DNA of 64,000 nt from CAWJAP01 sp963834365. GTDB taxonomy: Bacteria > Acidobacteriota > Vicinamibacteria > Vicinamibacterales > Vicinamibacteraceae. Below the pieces are notes generated by a model. The model made no database searches. It was given only the letters and a program-made list of their open reading frames with translations, and was not told the DNA's origin. Shown here in pieces: positions 31,121 to 41,682 of the stretch (its first letter is position 1; each line of letters starts with the position of its first letter). The position numbers and the translations under genes are program-made. The stretch is from positions 124,001 through 188,000 of the forward strand of contig CAWIBS010000036.1 in the NCBI GenBank assembly GCA_963834365.1, written 5' to 3'.

Positions 31121-31705
31121 ATGCGATCACGGTTCGCTGCCCGCACTCTGGTATCCGTCCTTGTCCTGTCCTTCGCCACCGCCGGGATCGCCCTGGCCCA
31201 GGCTCCCGCCCCGGCCCCCAAGCCGGGCCGCACGCCGGACGTCATCTTCGTCCCGACTCCCGCCGATGTCGTGAAGGGCATGCTCGAGTTGGCCAAGGTG
31301 ACCAAGGACGACCTCGTGTACGACCTCGGATGCGGTGACGGCGGCATCGTCGTCGCGGCCGCGCGGGATTTCGGTGCCCGCGGGGTCGGGGTCGATATCG
31401 ACCCGGTCCGGATCAAGGAAGCCAACGACAACGTGGCGAAGAACAAGGTGGGCGACAAGGTCAAGATCGTCCAGGCGGATCTCTTCGAGTTCGACGTGAA
31501 ACCCGCCTCGGTGGTGACGCTCTACCTGCTGCCGTCGCTCAACGTCAAGCTGAAGCCGATTCTGTGGCGCGACCTCAAGGTGGGCACGCGCATCGTGTCC
31601 AATTCGTTCGACATGGGGGACTGGAAGCCTGATCAGACGCTCGACATCGAGGGACGCACGGTCTATCTCTGGACGATCAAGCCGGAGCACAAGAGCGCCA
31701 AATAG
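31121..31705 (+). CDS. Exported class I SAM-dependent methyltransferase
   Basis: A 194-residue protein with a clear signal peptide (residues 1-26, cleavage after IALAQ) and a Rossmann methyltransferase domain. The SAM-binding motif I is VYDLGCGDGGIVVAAARDFG, motif II is GVGVDIDP and a post-II acidic site is IVQADLFEFD. The start ATG at 31121 has AGGAGA nine bases upstream. Export of a SAM-dependent enzyme is odd because SAM is cytoplasmic. The same signal-plus-methyltransferase form is known from uncharacterised environmental proteins. The substrate is unknown. Confidence 0.85.
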   Translation: MRSRFAARTLVSVLVLSFATAGIALAQAPAPAPKPGRTPDVIFVPTPADVVKGMLELAKVTKDDLVYDLGCGDGGIVVAAARDFGARGVGVDIDPVRIKEANDNVAKNKVGDKVKIVQADLFEFDVKPASVVTLYLLPSLNVKLKPILWRDLKVGTRIVSNSFDMGDWKPDQTLDIEGRTVYLWTIKPEHKSAK

Positions 31706-31792
31706 CCGGAACGGGGAGCGGGCTGGTTCAGGGCTGCGCGGGCGCGACCCCGATGCGTGCAGACCGCAATCGGCCCGGTCCCGGAGTAGAGG

Positions 31793-34438
31793 GTGTCCGA
31801 TCTCGCAATCGAGGACCTGGCCGCGTCGGTCGCCGATGGCGACGACGTGGATTGGGAGGCCAGGGAGCTCGAGGCCGGCAGCGATCAGCATCGGCGCGTG
31901 CTGCGTGACCTCCGGGTCATCGCCAACATCGCCGCGTTCTGCCGCACCCAGGCGGTCGACGAGCCGCCGCTGCCATTCGTGCCCCCCGACGCGCGCCGCC
32001 GCGCGCCCGCCCGGCCTTGGCCGCTGGGGAGCGTTCGAGCTCCTGCAGAAGATCGGCGAGGGCGCGTTCGGCGACGTCTTTCGCGCCCGCGACGCGCTGC
32101 ATCGCGACGTCGCGCTGAAGCTGCTGCGCGCCAGCCAGCGGCACGTCCACGAGCCAGCTCAGCGCCCGCATCCTGCACGAAGGCCGCGTCCTCGCCCGCG
32201 TGCGCCATCCGAGCGTCGTCACGGTCTATGGCGCCGAAGAGCACGACGGCCGCGTCGGCCTGTGGATGGAGTTCATCGAGGGCCGCACGCTCGAGGCGCT
32301 GCTGCAGTCCCAGGGACCGTTCGGCGCGCGCGAAGCCGCGCTCGTCGGCCGCGAGCTGTGCCGCGCGGTCGCCGCCGTCCACGGCGCCGGGACTCGTCCA
32401 TCGCGACATCAAGGCGCAGAACGTGATGCGCGAGGCCGGCGGCCGCCTGGTCCTGATGGACTTCGGCGCCGGCCAGATGATTCAGGGCGAGGTCGCGGAG
32501 CGGCGGGCAGGGTGACCGGCACGCCGCTCTATCTCGCGCCCGAGCTGCTCTGCACGGCGGCACCGGCCACGCGTGCAGAGCGACATCTACAGCCTCGGCG
32601 TGCTGCTGTATCCACCTCGTCACCAACGGCTATCCCGTCCGCGCGACGAGCCTCGAGGAGCTGAAGGCGGCGCACGCCACCGGCTCGCGCGACCGCCTGA
32701 CCGACGTTGCGGCCCGACGCTGCCCGAGGACTTCGTGCGCGTCGTCGAGCGGGCGATCGACGCGATCCGGCGCGGCGGTTCGCCAGCGCGGGCGCGCATG
32801 GCCGACGCGCTGTCGCAGACGCTCGACGTTCGACACCTGGGCGGGCGAGGCGAGCGCCTTCAGCGGCGAGGCGTCCGGCGGCGCGCCGTCGACGCAGTCG
32901 GGCTCGACGCGCGATCGCGGCGCCGCGCTGGTTCGAGCGCCCGGCCGTCTGGGCGGCGGCGGCGGCGCTGCATGGCCGTCGTTGCCGGCGACGGCCGTGG
33001 TCGTGCCGCGACGTTGGACCGGCGAGCGACCGACGCGTCGCCCGCGCCGCGGTGCAGCCGCTCCGCATCGTCGTCCGCGCCGAGTGGTCGGGCGAGCCGT
33101 CGGTCACCTCGCTGCTCGCCGATCAGCTCACGCAGGACCTGGCGCGTCGCCGCACCTGCGGATCATCGCGCCGGCGGCGGTCGACGCGCTGCGCGATCGG
33201 CCGGTGTCGGCGCTGCTGCAGTCGCTCGAGGCCGACGCGCTGGTCGAGGTCGCCGGCAACACCGACGATGGCGGGAGCGGTGGGGACGGTGAGGCTGTCG
33301 CGCGCCGGCCAGGCCGGTGTGCTGCTCACGAGCCGGACGCCACAGGCCGCGCGCTTGCGCGAGCTCGCGCGCGATCTCGCCGAACGCGTCGTGGGCACGC
33401 TGCGCGTCCGCGACGCCACGTGGAAGCCGTCGCTGCGCACGCGAGCTGCCGCTCGACAATCCCGACGCGCTGCGCGCGTTCCGTCAGGGGCAGGCGCTGC
33501 TCGATCGCGGCGGGCGCGAGGACGCCGTGCAGGCCGGCGAGCGTTTCCGCGAGGCGACGCAGATGGCGCCCGATTTCGTGCTGGCCTACGCGAAATGGGC
33601 CGAGGCGCTGCTCTCGCTCTATCGCCACAACGCGCTGAGCGCCGCCGAAGCGTTCCCCGTGGCGCAGGACGCCATCGCGCAGGCGCTGCGCCGCGACGCC
33701 GGGAGCGGCGAGGCCTATGCCGCGCTCGCCGATCTGTACGCCGAGAAGGATCGCGACTGGACGCGCGCCGATCGACGTTCCAGCGGGCGCTCACGCTGCA
33801 GCCCGAGCTCCGAGTACGCGCGCATCCGCTTCGCGATGATGCTGGCGGGCCGCGGCCGCACCGGCGAAGCGGTGTCGCAGACGCTCGAGGCGCAGAGCCT
33901 CAACCCGCGCTCGTCGCTGCTGCGCGGCTACGCCGGCGCCGCGCTGCACTACGCGGGCCGCTACGCCGAAGCGGCGCGGATGTACGAGGGGACGCTGCAG
34001 CTCGACTCGCAGTACACGGCCGCGTGGATTGGCCTCTGCAAGGCCTACACGGCGCTCGGCCGCTTCGAGCAGGCGATCGATGCGTGCGAGCAGGTGCGCG
34101 AAGACCGGGGCCGCCGAGCCGCCGTTCGTCGAGTCGCAGATGGTGCAGGTCTACGCCGACGCCGGACGCCCGCGCGAGGCGCGCCGCCATCTCGACCGGC
34201 TGCTGAAGGGCTCTACAAGGCGGCCCCGAGCGGCGATCTCGCGTTCTGGATCGCGCTGGCCTACGCCAGCCTCGCACGATCGCGACGGAAGCGTTTCGCT
34301 GGCTCGACGTGGCGATCGAGCGGCGTTCGTCGCGCCTGCTGTACGCGCGCGTCGATGCCCGCCTCAATCCGCTCCGGTCCGATCCGCGCTACGCGCGAGC
34401 GCGAGGCGCGGATGGACAGCGCGACCGGGCGAGAGTAG
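31793..34438 (+). pseudogene. Ser/Thr protein kinase with TPR C-terminal half, frame-broken
   Basis: Restored across frames this is a ~880-residue Hanks-type kinase. Readable motifs are the P-loop IGEGAFGDVFRARD, VALKLL with the catalytic Lys, the catalytic loop HRDIKAQNVM, DFGAGQ (for DFG) and GTPLYLAPELL. A hydrophobic segment near 32950 is probably the membrane helix. The C-terminal half has TPR-like repeats, for example NPRSSLLRGYAGAALHYAGR and ASARFYTALGRFEQAIDACE-like helices near 34050. Frame changes occur roughly every 100-200 bases. The start is GTG 31793. Such kinases regulate by phosphorylation, but no target is evident. Confidence 0.8.
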
Positions 34439-34439
34439 A

Positions 34440-34506
34440 CAGCGACCAACTACCGACGTACCAACTGCTCACACTTGTCGTTGGTAACTGGTAGCTCGTA
34501 GCTGAC
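34440..34506. repeat. Inverted heptamer array, ACTACCA/TGGTAGC type
   Basis: The left half (34446-34466) has ACCAACT units and the right half (34479-34504) TGGTAACTGGTAGC. It separates the convergent kinase and kdgD genes. Confidence 0.85.
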
Positions 34507-34507
34507 G

Positions 34508-35427
34508 TCAGAGCCATTCCTGCCAGCCATCGACCATCCGCTTCAGCTCGTCCATCTCGGCGTCGGTGACCTCGACGAGCGGCGGACGCACGCGGCCCGC
34601 CGGCCAGGCCGAGCAGCGCCATCATCGCCTTCATCGCCGATGACCTCGTAGCCCTTGCGCCGGGCGCGCAGCGCGTAGAGCGGCACGACGTAGTCGCGCA
34701 TCAGACGCGGCAGCGTCCTGCTCGTCGCCGGCGGCGGCGACATCGTGCAAGCGCGAGCGAGAGGCGCGGGCGCCACGTTGGAGATGCTCGACGTGTAGAC
34801 GCGGATGCCCGAGCCGATAGTAGGCGCCGACGCAGGTCGTCGCCCGCGCCGCCGATCCAGTGCAGGCGGTCGCCCACGCCGCGCCATGACGATCTGGTAG
34901 CGGCGCACGTCGCCCTGGCCGTCCTTCCAGGCGATCGGCGTGGGCAGCCGCTCGGCGAGGCGCTCGACGAAGGCGGGGCCCGGGTTCACCCAGTCGCGGC
35001 TGTAGACGAGCAGGCCGCGAGACGTGGCCGCGCCGATCGCCGCGTAGTAGGCGAGCAGGCCGTCCTCGTCGGCGTGCGGATAGTAGGGCGGCAGGGCGAG
35101 GATGCCGTGCGCGCCCGCGCTGCGCCGCCTGCTTCGCCAGCCCGCGCGCGAGCGCCACGCTGCCGCCGACGCCGGCGATGACCGGCATGCGTCCGGCCGG
35201 CGGCGCCCACCGTCGTCCGGCACGACGTCGCGTGCTCCTCGGGCGTGAAGCGAGTAGAGCTCGCCGGTGCCGCCGGCGGCGACGAGCGCGCAGAACGGGT
35301 GCTGACGCCATGACGTCGACGTTGCGGCGCAGGCCGTCGAGGTCGAGCGCGCCATCGGCGGTGAACGGCGTCACCGGGAAGCCGACGACCCCACGAGACT
35401 GGCCTTGAGTTCAGCAGGGGAGGGCAT
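34508..35427 (-). pseudogene. kdgD: 5-dehydro-4-deoxyglucarate dehydratase, frame-broken
   Basis: A DapA-like lyase that converts 5-dehydro-4-deoxyglucarate to 2,5-dioxopentanoate, water and CO2. Across frames the family sequence is clear: GFPVTPFTADGALDLDGLRR, ALVAAGGTGELYSL, ALPPYYPHADEDGLLAYYAA, VYSRDWVN with the catalytic Tyr region, and TPIAWKDGQGDVRRY with the Schiff-base Lys. Indels occur every 30-100 bases; one missing C near 35395 restores SLRGVVGFPVTPF. The start ATG 35427 and stop TGA 34508-34510 are set by the family ends. It is the last gene of a three-gene hexarate set on the minus strand. Confidence 0.85.
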
Positions 35428-35443
35428 GGCTTCAATCTCGCGC

Positions 35444-36768
35444 TCACCATCGCGGCAGCCGGCGCGTCCACGCGGGATCGACGTGCTTGCGCATCTCCGC
35501 TTCGTCGTCGCGCTCGCGGTAGCGCAGCTCGCGTAGCGCTCGCGGCCGCGGGCGAGGCGGTCGGGATCGAGCTCGACGCCGAGCCCGGGCCTATCGGGAT
35601 GCGCACGCAGCCGTTCGCGATCGGCACGCGGCCGCCGGCCACGACCTCGTCTTCGTCGTCCTGCCACGGGTAGTGCGTGTCGCACGCGTAGGTCAGGTGC
35701 GGCGACGCCGGCGGCGGCGTGGGCCATCGCCATCAGCGACACGCCGAGATGGCTGTTCGAGTGCATCGACAAGCCGAGGCCGAACGCCTGGCAAGTGCGC
35801 GCGAGGTGCTGAATCTGGCGCGACGCCGCCCCAGTAGTGCGGATCGCAGAGGACGATCTGCACGGCGTCGCTCGCCGACGGCCTGCGGCAGATCGGCGAA
35901 GGAGGTGACGGCGACGTTGCTCGCGAGCGGCGTCTTCGATCCCCTCGGCGAGCAGGCGCGCGCCGCACGGCGGCCATGCCGTCGAGGCCCGCGGTCGGAT
36001 CCTCGAGGTAGCCGCCGCCGCCCAGCTCCTCGCGCCAGCGCGAGCCCGACGTCGACGCGAGCGTCTCGACCGACCACGCGCAGTTCGGATCGATGCGCAG
36101 CGGCACGGCCGGACCGAGCGCCCGGTAGAGCGCCTCGCATCGTCTCGAATCTCCTCGTCGGGCTCGAGGACGCCGCGCCTTGAGCTTGATCGTCCTTGAA
36201 GCCGTAGGTCGCCATCATCTGCCGCGCCTGCCGCACGAGCGCCTCGGGGTCAGAGCGCCTCGCCGTACTCGTCCTCGCGCACGTCGCCGCCTTCGCCGCC
36301 GCCGCCGGCGTGCTTGTAGAACAGATAGGCCGAGAAGGGGACGTCGTCGCGGGCACGCGCCGCCGAGCAGATCGCAGACCGGGCGGCCGAGCGCCTTGCC
36401 GATCGAGGTCGAGGCAGGCGATCTCGATCGCCGAGTAGAGCCGGGCGTCGACGCGTCGAGCGGGTTCTCGCCCGGGACGCGGAACGTCTGCGAGCGGTCG
36501 GCGCCTGGCCGCGGCGGCGGGATCGACCATCGGCAGCAGTCGCCCGTGAAGCGGAACGGATCGGCGCCCGACGAGCCGCGGCGTCAGCGCCTCGAACTGC
36601 GCCGGCGATGGCGTCGCCGCCGTGCGTCTCGCTGATGCCGACGAGCCCGTCGCCGGCATCCAGCTCGAGAATCGTGCGCAGGGCGTAGGGTGCGTGCAGG
36701 CCGTAGGAGCTGCGCAGCGGCGGATCGGCGATGGCGATGGAGTGGACGCGGAAGTCGACGATGCGAAG
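35444..36768 (-). pseudogene. gudD: Glucarate dehydratase-like enolase-superfamily enzyme, frame-broken
   Basis: Dehydrates D-glucarate (or galactarate) to 5-dehydro-4-deoxyglucarate, the substrate of the next gene. Readable family segments are IVDFRVHSIAIADPPLRSSY, ELDAGDGLVGISETHGGDAI, VPFSAYLFYKHAGGGGEGGD, MMATYGFKDDQAQG (the Lys-containing strand), PLRIDPNCAWSVETL with the metal Asp, GYLEDPTAGLDGMAAVRR and CDPHYWGG, and LSMHSNSHLGVS with the catalytic His. The stop TGA is at 35444-35446. No proper start codon is visible at the expected position (36766-36768 reads CTT), probably because of a local error. The coordinates of the start are therefore approximate. Confidence 0.82.
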
Positions 36769-36797
36769 TGAATGGGGACGGGCTAGCCTGGATCGCT

Positions 36798-38045
36798 TCA
36801 AGCCACGGCTCGCCGTCCCCGACCCACTGCACGCTGTGATCGCCGATGACGGCGACGGTCGACGGCGGCGAGTCGAGGCGGAAGAACGACCACGGGCCCG
36901 GGATGAACGGATAGCGGTCGACGACGCGTCTCGTCGATCGCGACGCCGAGGCCGGGACCGTCGGGCACGGTCAGGATGGCCGTCGCGCGATGTCGAGCGG
37001 CTCGGCGAGGATCTCGTCGGCCGCCGGGAACGGATACATGCCGACGCGCCCGTCGTTGGCGTAGCACGGGTACTCGAGCCACTCGACCACCGACTCGGGC
37101 CAGCAGACGCCGATGTGCGCCGCGGCCAGCACCTCGAGCGTCGTGCCCCAGCTGTGGAAGGCGAACCGCAGGCGTCGCGCGCTCCGCTCGCGCGGCGATC
37201 GCGCGGAACCAAGTCGAGACCGCCCTGGCAGCAGACGTCCATCTGGATGACGTCGGCCGCGCCGGTCTCGATCAGGTCGAGGAAGCCGTCGAGGTCGGGC
37301 TCGTGCTCGCCGGTGGCGATCGGGAATGCGGCGCCTCGGCGTCGCAGCGCGCGATAGGCGTCGTGGTCGTCGGGCGGCAGCGGCTCCTCGAGCCAGGCCG
37401 GCCGGAGCGGCGCGAACGCGCGCGCCAGGCCAGTCACCGTCTCGCGCGTGTAGCTCCGGTCGCCCATGCGCCACCACGAATGCGCGTCGATCATCAGGCC
37501 GAAGTCGGGCCCGGTGGCCGCGCGCATGCGCTCCACCGTCTCGAGATCGCGTCGGGGCCGAGCGCCGGGCGCATCTTGTAGGCGGGGAAGCCCATCGCCT
37601 GCACCGCCGCGGCCTCGCTCGGCGTAGCCCTCGGGCGACATGTACATGCCGGCGCTGCCATAGAGCTTGATGCGGCTCGCGCTGCCGGCCGCCGGCAATC
37701 TCCGACAGCGCGCAGCCCTCGTAGCGCGCGACGAGATCGAGCACCGCGATCTCGACGGCGTGGTACGTCTTCTGCGTCGCCGAGATCGCTGCGTGAACCC
37801 GAACGTGCGCCACGCGCGCGGGTCGCGGCCGTCGCAGGAACGGCGCGATGACGTCGCGGATCTGGATCGCCGCGGCCTCGTGCGCCGGCCCGGGCGCGTA
37901 GCCGCGCAGGCCGGTGTCGGTCGTGACGCGCATCGATCATCGCGTCGCGCTTCAGGATCGTCCGCTCGCCGCCGAAGAACGGCAGCAGCAGCGGCTCGGG
38001 CAGCGGACACGACAGCAGCAGCGGGTCGACGCGGGTGATCTTCAC
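36798..38045 (-). pseudogene. Mandelate racemase/muconate lactonizing family dehydratase, frame-broken
   Basis: A second enolase-superfamily enzyme, first gene of the hexarate set. Readable segments are the N-terminal capping domain (MKITRVDPLLLSCPLPEP, LPFFGGERTILKRDAM) and IKLYGSAGMYMSPEGYAEE. They continue with MGFPAYKMRPALGP with the K-x-K-like strand, FGLMIDAHSWWRMGDRSYTR with the first metal ligand, WLEEPLPPDDHDAYRAL with the second and PIATGEHEPDLDGF with the third. The C terminus reads VVEWLEYPCYANDGRVGMY. It is likely to dehydrate an acid sugar such as galactarate or a related aldonate; the exact substrate is open. Many indels are present, and the stop at 36798 is inferred. Confidence 0.78.
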
Positions 38046-38059
38046 TGGAGTTCTGAGTT

Positions 38060-38092
38060 GCGGGCTACAGGCTACGGGCTACAGGCTGCAGG
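38060..38092. repeat. Heptamer array, CTACAGG/CTACGGG type
   Basis: GGGCTACAGGCTACGGGCTA-type units lie between the enolase-superfamily gene start and the DUF1080 gene end. The DUF1080 reading frame terminates at a TAG inside this array (38079-38081). Confidence 0.8.
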
Positions 38093-38898
38093 CCTCGTGA
38101 GAATGCCGTACGTTCAAGCTCATTGGCGGTTCAATCCGCCCAGTCGCCCAGTCGCCACAGCCGCTCCAGCCGCTCCAGCCGCTCCAGCCGATCCAGTGCA
38201 GCGTCTTGATCCTGACGTTCCGGAACTGCACGGGATCGCCATGGCCCGCGAAGCCGAAGTGTCCCGACGTCCGGTCCTTTCCGGGATGCGGACGATCCTC
38301 GTGAAAGGTCGCTTCACTTTCGACAGATCGGCGTCGAGAATGCGCGTGCCGTTCAGATCGACTGAGATGCTGCGAGCCTTGCACGGTGACTTCCTGGAAG
38401 TTCCACTCGCCGACGGGCTTCAGATGCCCGCGCCGGGACGCAACCATGCCGTAGGCCGAGCCGTGCATCTGCCGCGGATCGAGCGTCGCGTACTTCTCGA
38501 GCCGTGTCGTCGAGGACCTGCAGCTCGGTCATGCCGGCATAGGCCGCGTCGCCCTTGCCCGGATACCGGATGGCGAGGCCGTTGTTGCCGCCCGGCGGCA
38601 GGTTGAACTCGAGCCGGACGATGAAATCGCTGTACTCGGCGACGGTGTAGAGCGTCCCGCCCTGGCCGGGTCTGCACATCAGCGCGCCGTCCTTCACTTC
38701 GTAGTTGTCCACGGCTCCAGTCCAGCCGGAGAAGTCGCGCCCGTTGAAGATCGGGACGAAGCCCTCGGCCCCGGCGGTTGCAGGACCGGTTGCAGCGGAC
38801 TGGCTCGCCGACGTCGGCGCGACGAGCCCGACGGCGAGCGCGACAGCGGCCACGATGGCGAGAGTGCGAAAGCAATGGCTCGCAGGTGTGAGGAGCAT
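38079..38898 (-). CDS. Exported DUF1080 (3-keto-disaccharide hydrolase-like) protein, frameshifted
   Basis: A secreted carbohydrate-related protein with a concanavalin-like fold. Residues 1-30 are a signal peptide (HCFRTLAIVAAVALAVGLVA), followed by FVPIFNGRDFSGWTGAVDNY, the DUF1080 opening, and GGTLYTVAEYSDFIVRLEFN and NNGLAIRYPG. The domain ends with VQFRNVRIKTLHW. After that a ~37-residue tail with Gly-Trp-Ser repeats is encoded by tandem repeats and is probably not original. Frame changes are needed near 38505 and 38360. Members include 3-ketoglucoside hydrolases, so a role in sugar use is possible. Confidence 0.85.
38134..38200. repeat. Short tandem repeats CCCAGTCG and CCGCTCCAG
   Basis: CGCCCAGT units (38137-38156) are followed by three to four copies of the nine-base unit CCGCTCCAG (38159-38192). 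Read on the minus strand the second block encodes Gly-Trp-Ser repeats at the end of the DUF1080 protein. Confidence 0.88.
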
Positions 38899-38929
38899 GA
38901 GCGCGATGACGATACTGCGGATGTGCCCG

Positions 38930-38972
38930 ATTCCCAAGTCCCCCGTCGCCCAGCCGCCCAGTCCCCAAGTCG
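38930..38972. repeat. Short tandem array CCCAAGTC/CCCAGTC
   Basis: CCCAAGTCCCCCGTCGCCCA-type units of seven to nine bases fill the divergent gap ahead of glcD. Confidence 0.7.
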
Positions 38973-38981
38973 CCCTTCGAA

Positions 38982-40452
38982 ATGCCTTATGATCCGCCCA
39001 TCGTGACTCCTCACGATCTGCTCCCGGCGCTGGCCCGCCTGTTGCCCTCTCAGCGCCTTCTGACCGCGCCTGGCGGGCTGGCCGCATTCGAGTCGGACGG
39101 CCTCACGGCGTTTCGCGTCCGCCCCCGCGCGGTCGTGCTCGCCGAGACGGCCGGCGAGGTCATCGAGACCGTCCGTCTCTGTCATCGGGCCGGCGTGCCC
39201 TTCGTTGCCCGCGGCAGCGGCACCAGCCTGTCAGGGGGCGCCGTCCCGAACGTGGACGGCATCGTGATTGCCCTCAATCGCCTCGAATCGCATCCTCGAA
39301 GTGGACCCGATCGACCGGGTGGCCGTCGTCGAACCAGGCGTCGTCAACCTCGACGTGTCGATCGCGGCGCAGGCGCACAACCTGTACTACGCGCCGGACC
39401 CGTCCAGCCAGTCCATCTGCACCATTGGCGGCAACGTCGCGTTCAACTCGGGCGGCGCGCACTGCTTCAAGTACGGGATGACGCTCAACCACGTGCTGGG
39501 CGTGAAGGCTGTGCTCGCCGACGGCGAAGTCGTCGCGCTCGGCGGCCGGAGCCTCGAGACCGTCGGACCGGATCTGGTGGGCGGCTTCGTCGGGTCGGAG
39601 GGACTGTTCGGCGTGGCGCTCGAGATCACGCTGCGGCTGCTGCCGCGGCCCGGCTGCTACCGGACGTGCTCGCAGCCTACCGATCGCTCGAGGCGGCGGG
39701 TGAGGCGGTCTCGCGGATCGTCGCCTCGGGCCTGCTGCCCGGCGCGATGGAGATCATGGATCACCTGGCGATTCAGGCCGCCGAAGCTGCCGTCCATGCC
39801 GGCTACCCGCTCGAGGCCGCGGCCATCCTCATCGTCGAGCTCGAAGGCGAACCGATCGACGTCGAGACGCAGTTCGACGCCCTGGCCGGGCTGATCGAAG
39901 CGTCGGGCGCCTATGTGACGCGGGTGGCGCAGACGGCGGCGGAACGCCTGACGATCTGGAAGGGCCGCAAGTCGGCGTTTTCCGCGGTCGGTCGCCTGAG
40001 CCCGGATTTCATCGTGCAGGACGGCGTCGTGCCGCGCAGCCGCCTGGGCGAGGCACTCACGCGAATCCAGGAGCTCAGCCTCGAGCACGGTCTGCGCGTC
40101 GCCAACGTGTTTCACGCCGGCGACGGCAACCTGCACCCGCTGATCCTCTTCGACGCGACCGAGCCGGGCGCGCTCGAACGCGCCGAGACCCTGGCCGGCC
40201 ACATCCTGCGGCTGTGCATCGCGCTCGGCGGCTCGATCACCGGTGAGCACGGCGTCGGACTCGAGAAGCGCCAGTATCTCGACGAGATGTACGGGCCCGG
40301 AAGACATGGCGTGCATGAAGCGCCTGCGGGCGGCCATGGATCCGCGCGGGATCGCGAACCGGGGGAAGATGTTCGCCGACGGCGAAGCGCCCGCGCTGAC
40401 GACCCACGGCCTCCACCCGCTCGAGCGCGCGGGAGTCATCTCCCGTGAATGA
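38982..40452 (+). CDS. glcD: Glycolate/lactate oxidase FAD subunit, frameshifted
   Basis: The FAD-linked subunit of a GlcDEF-type 2-hydroxyacid dehydrogenase that oxidises glycolate (or D-lactate) to the 2-oxoacid at the membrane. The FAD domain has VPFVARGSGTSLSGGAVPNV, PDPSSQSICTIGGNVAFNSG and GFVGSEGLFGVALEITLRLL. The C-terminal cap has FIVQDGVVPRSRL, NVFHAGDGNLHPLILFD and GSITGEHGVGLEKRQYL. Frame changes are needed near 39290, 39660 and 40310. The stop TGA at 40450-40452 overlaps the glcE GTG by eight bases, so the genes are co-translated. Confidence 0.92.
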
Positions 40453-41605
40453 TCCCGTGCGCGACCCGGCCGCATCGTCGGTCGCGCCCGCCTCGGTGGC
40501 GGACGTGCAGGAGGCGGTGCTCTATGCGGCACCGGGCGCGGCGGGCGAGGGACCGGTGCTCAGGCCCGTGGGCGGCGGCACCAAGACGGCGCTCTCGGGC
40601 GTCGAGCCGGCGGACGTCCGGCTGGATCTCTCGCAGCTGACCGGCATGCTCGAGTATCAGCCCGACGAGTGCACGTTCACGGCACTGGCCGGGACGCGGA
40701 TTGACGCCGTCGAGGCCCTGCTCGCCGAACACGGTCAATGCCTGCCCTTCGAGCCGCCGTTCGCCACTCGCGGCGCGACGCTCGGCGGGACGGTCGCCTC
40801 GGGACTGAACGGTCCGGGACGCTTCCACTACGGCGGCGTGCGGGACTTTCTCATCGGCGCGCGTTTCGTCGATGGCGAAGGACGCCTCGTCCGCGGCGGC
40901 GGCCGCGTCGTCAAGAATGCGGCCGGCTTCTACTTGCATCATCTGCTCCTCGGCAGCCTCGGACGGCTCGGCGTCCTGGTCGAGGTCACCTTCAAGGTCT
41001 TTCCACGGCCCCTCGCCACGGCGACGCTGGAGGTCTCGTGCGGCTCGCTGTCGGCGGCGCTGACCGCGCTCGCGGCGCTGCGCTGCTCCGCCCATGAAGT
41101 GGACGCCGTGGACCTGACACCACCGGGAACGCTTCACGTGCGCATCGGCGGCGCGGCGTCCGCGCTGGGTGCGCGGCTCGATGCGCTCGCCGCGGTCCTT
41201 CGGCGATGCGCGGGTCGAGGTCCTCGACGATCAACGGACCAGAGAGGTGTGGCATGACGCGCGCGAGATGACGTGGGCCGGCCGCTGCGCCGCTCGTCAA
41301 GGTCGCGACGACGCTCGGCACCATCGCGGCGCTCGATGCACGCCTCGACCAGGCGGGCGCGGTCCGCCGCTTCGGCGCCGGTGGGGAAGTGGCATGGGTC
41401 GGCTGGACCAGACCGCTGGCCGAGCTCGACGCGATCCTGACCACGCTCGGGCTGCCGGCATTCGTCATGTGCGGGCCATATCTCCCGGATCCGTACCTCG
41501 GGCCGAAGGCCGGATGCCGTCTTCCTCGATCGCGTCCGCCAGACCTTCGATCCGCGCGGGACCTTCGGTGGACAACGCAGTAAACAAATGACGAATGACG
41601 AATGA
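40445..41605 (+). CDS. glcE: Glycolate oxidase subunit, FAD-binding, frameshifted
   Basis: The second FAD-binding subunit of the glycolate oxidase complex. The start is GTG 40445 inside the end of glcD. Motifs include GPVLRPVGGGTKTALSG, GATLGGTVASGLNGPGRFHY and RGGGRVVKNAAGFYLHHLLL, all typical of GlcE. Frame changes near 41210, 41280 and 41510 restore the C-terminal FDPRGTFGG. The final codons and TGA stop fall in the heptamer array that follows. About 385 residues is close to the usual size. Confidence 0.88.
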
Positions 41606-41682
41606 CGTGACGAGGTGTTCGTCACTTGTCACTCGTCGACTCGTTACTCGTCACTCGTCACTCGTAACTTGTCACTTGAACG
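41588..41682. repeat. Inverted heptamer array, TGACGAA/GTCACTT type
   Basis: The left half (41588-41606) has ACGAATG units and the right half (41619-41678) GTCACTT/GTCACTC units. It links glcE to glcF and forms the whole glcF leader. Confidence 0.9.
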
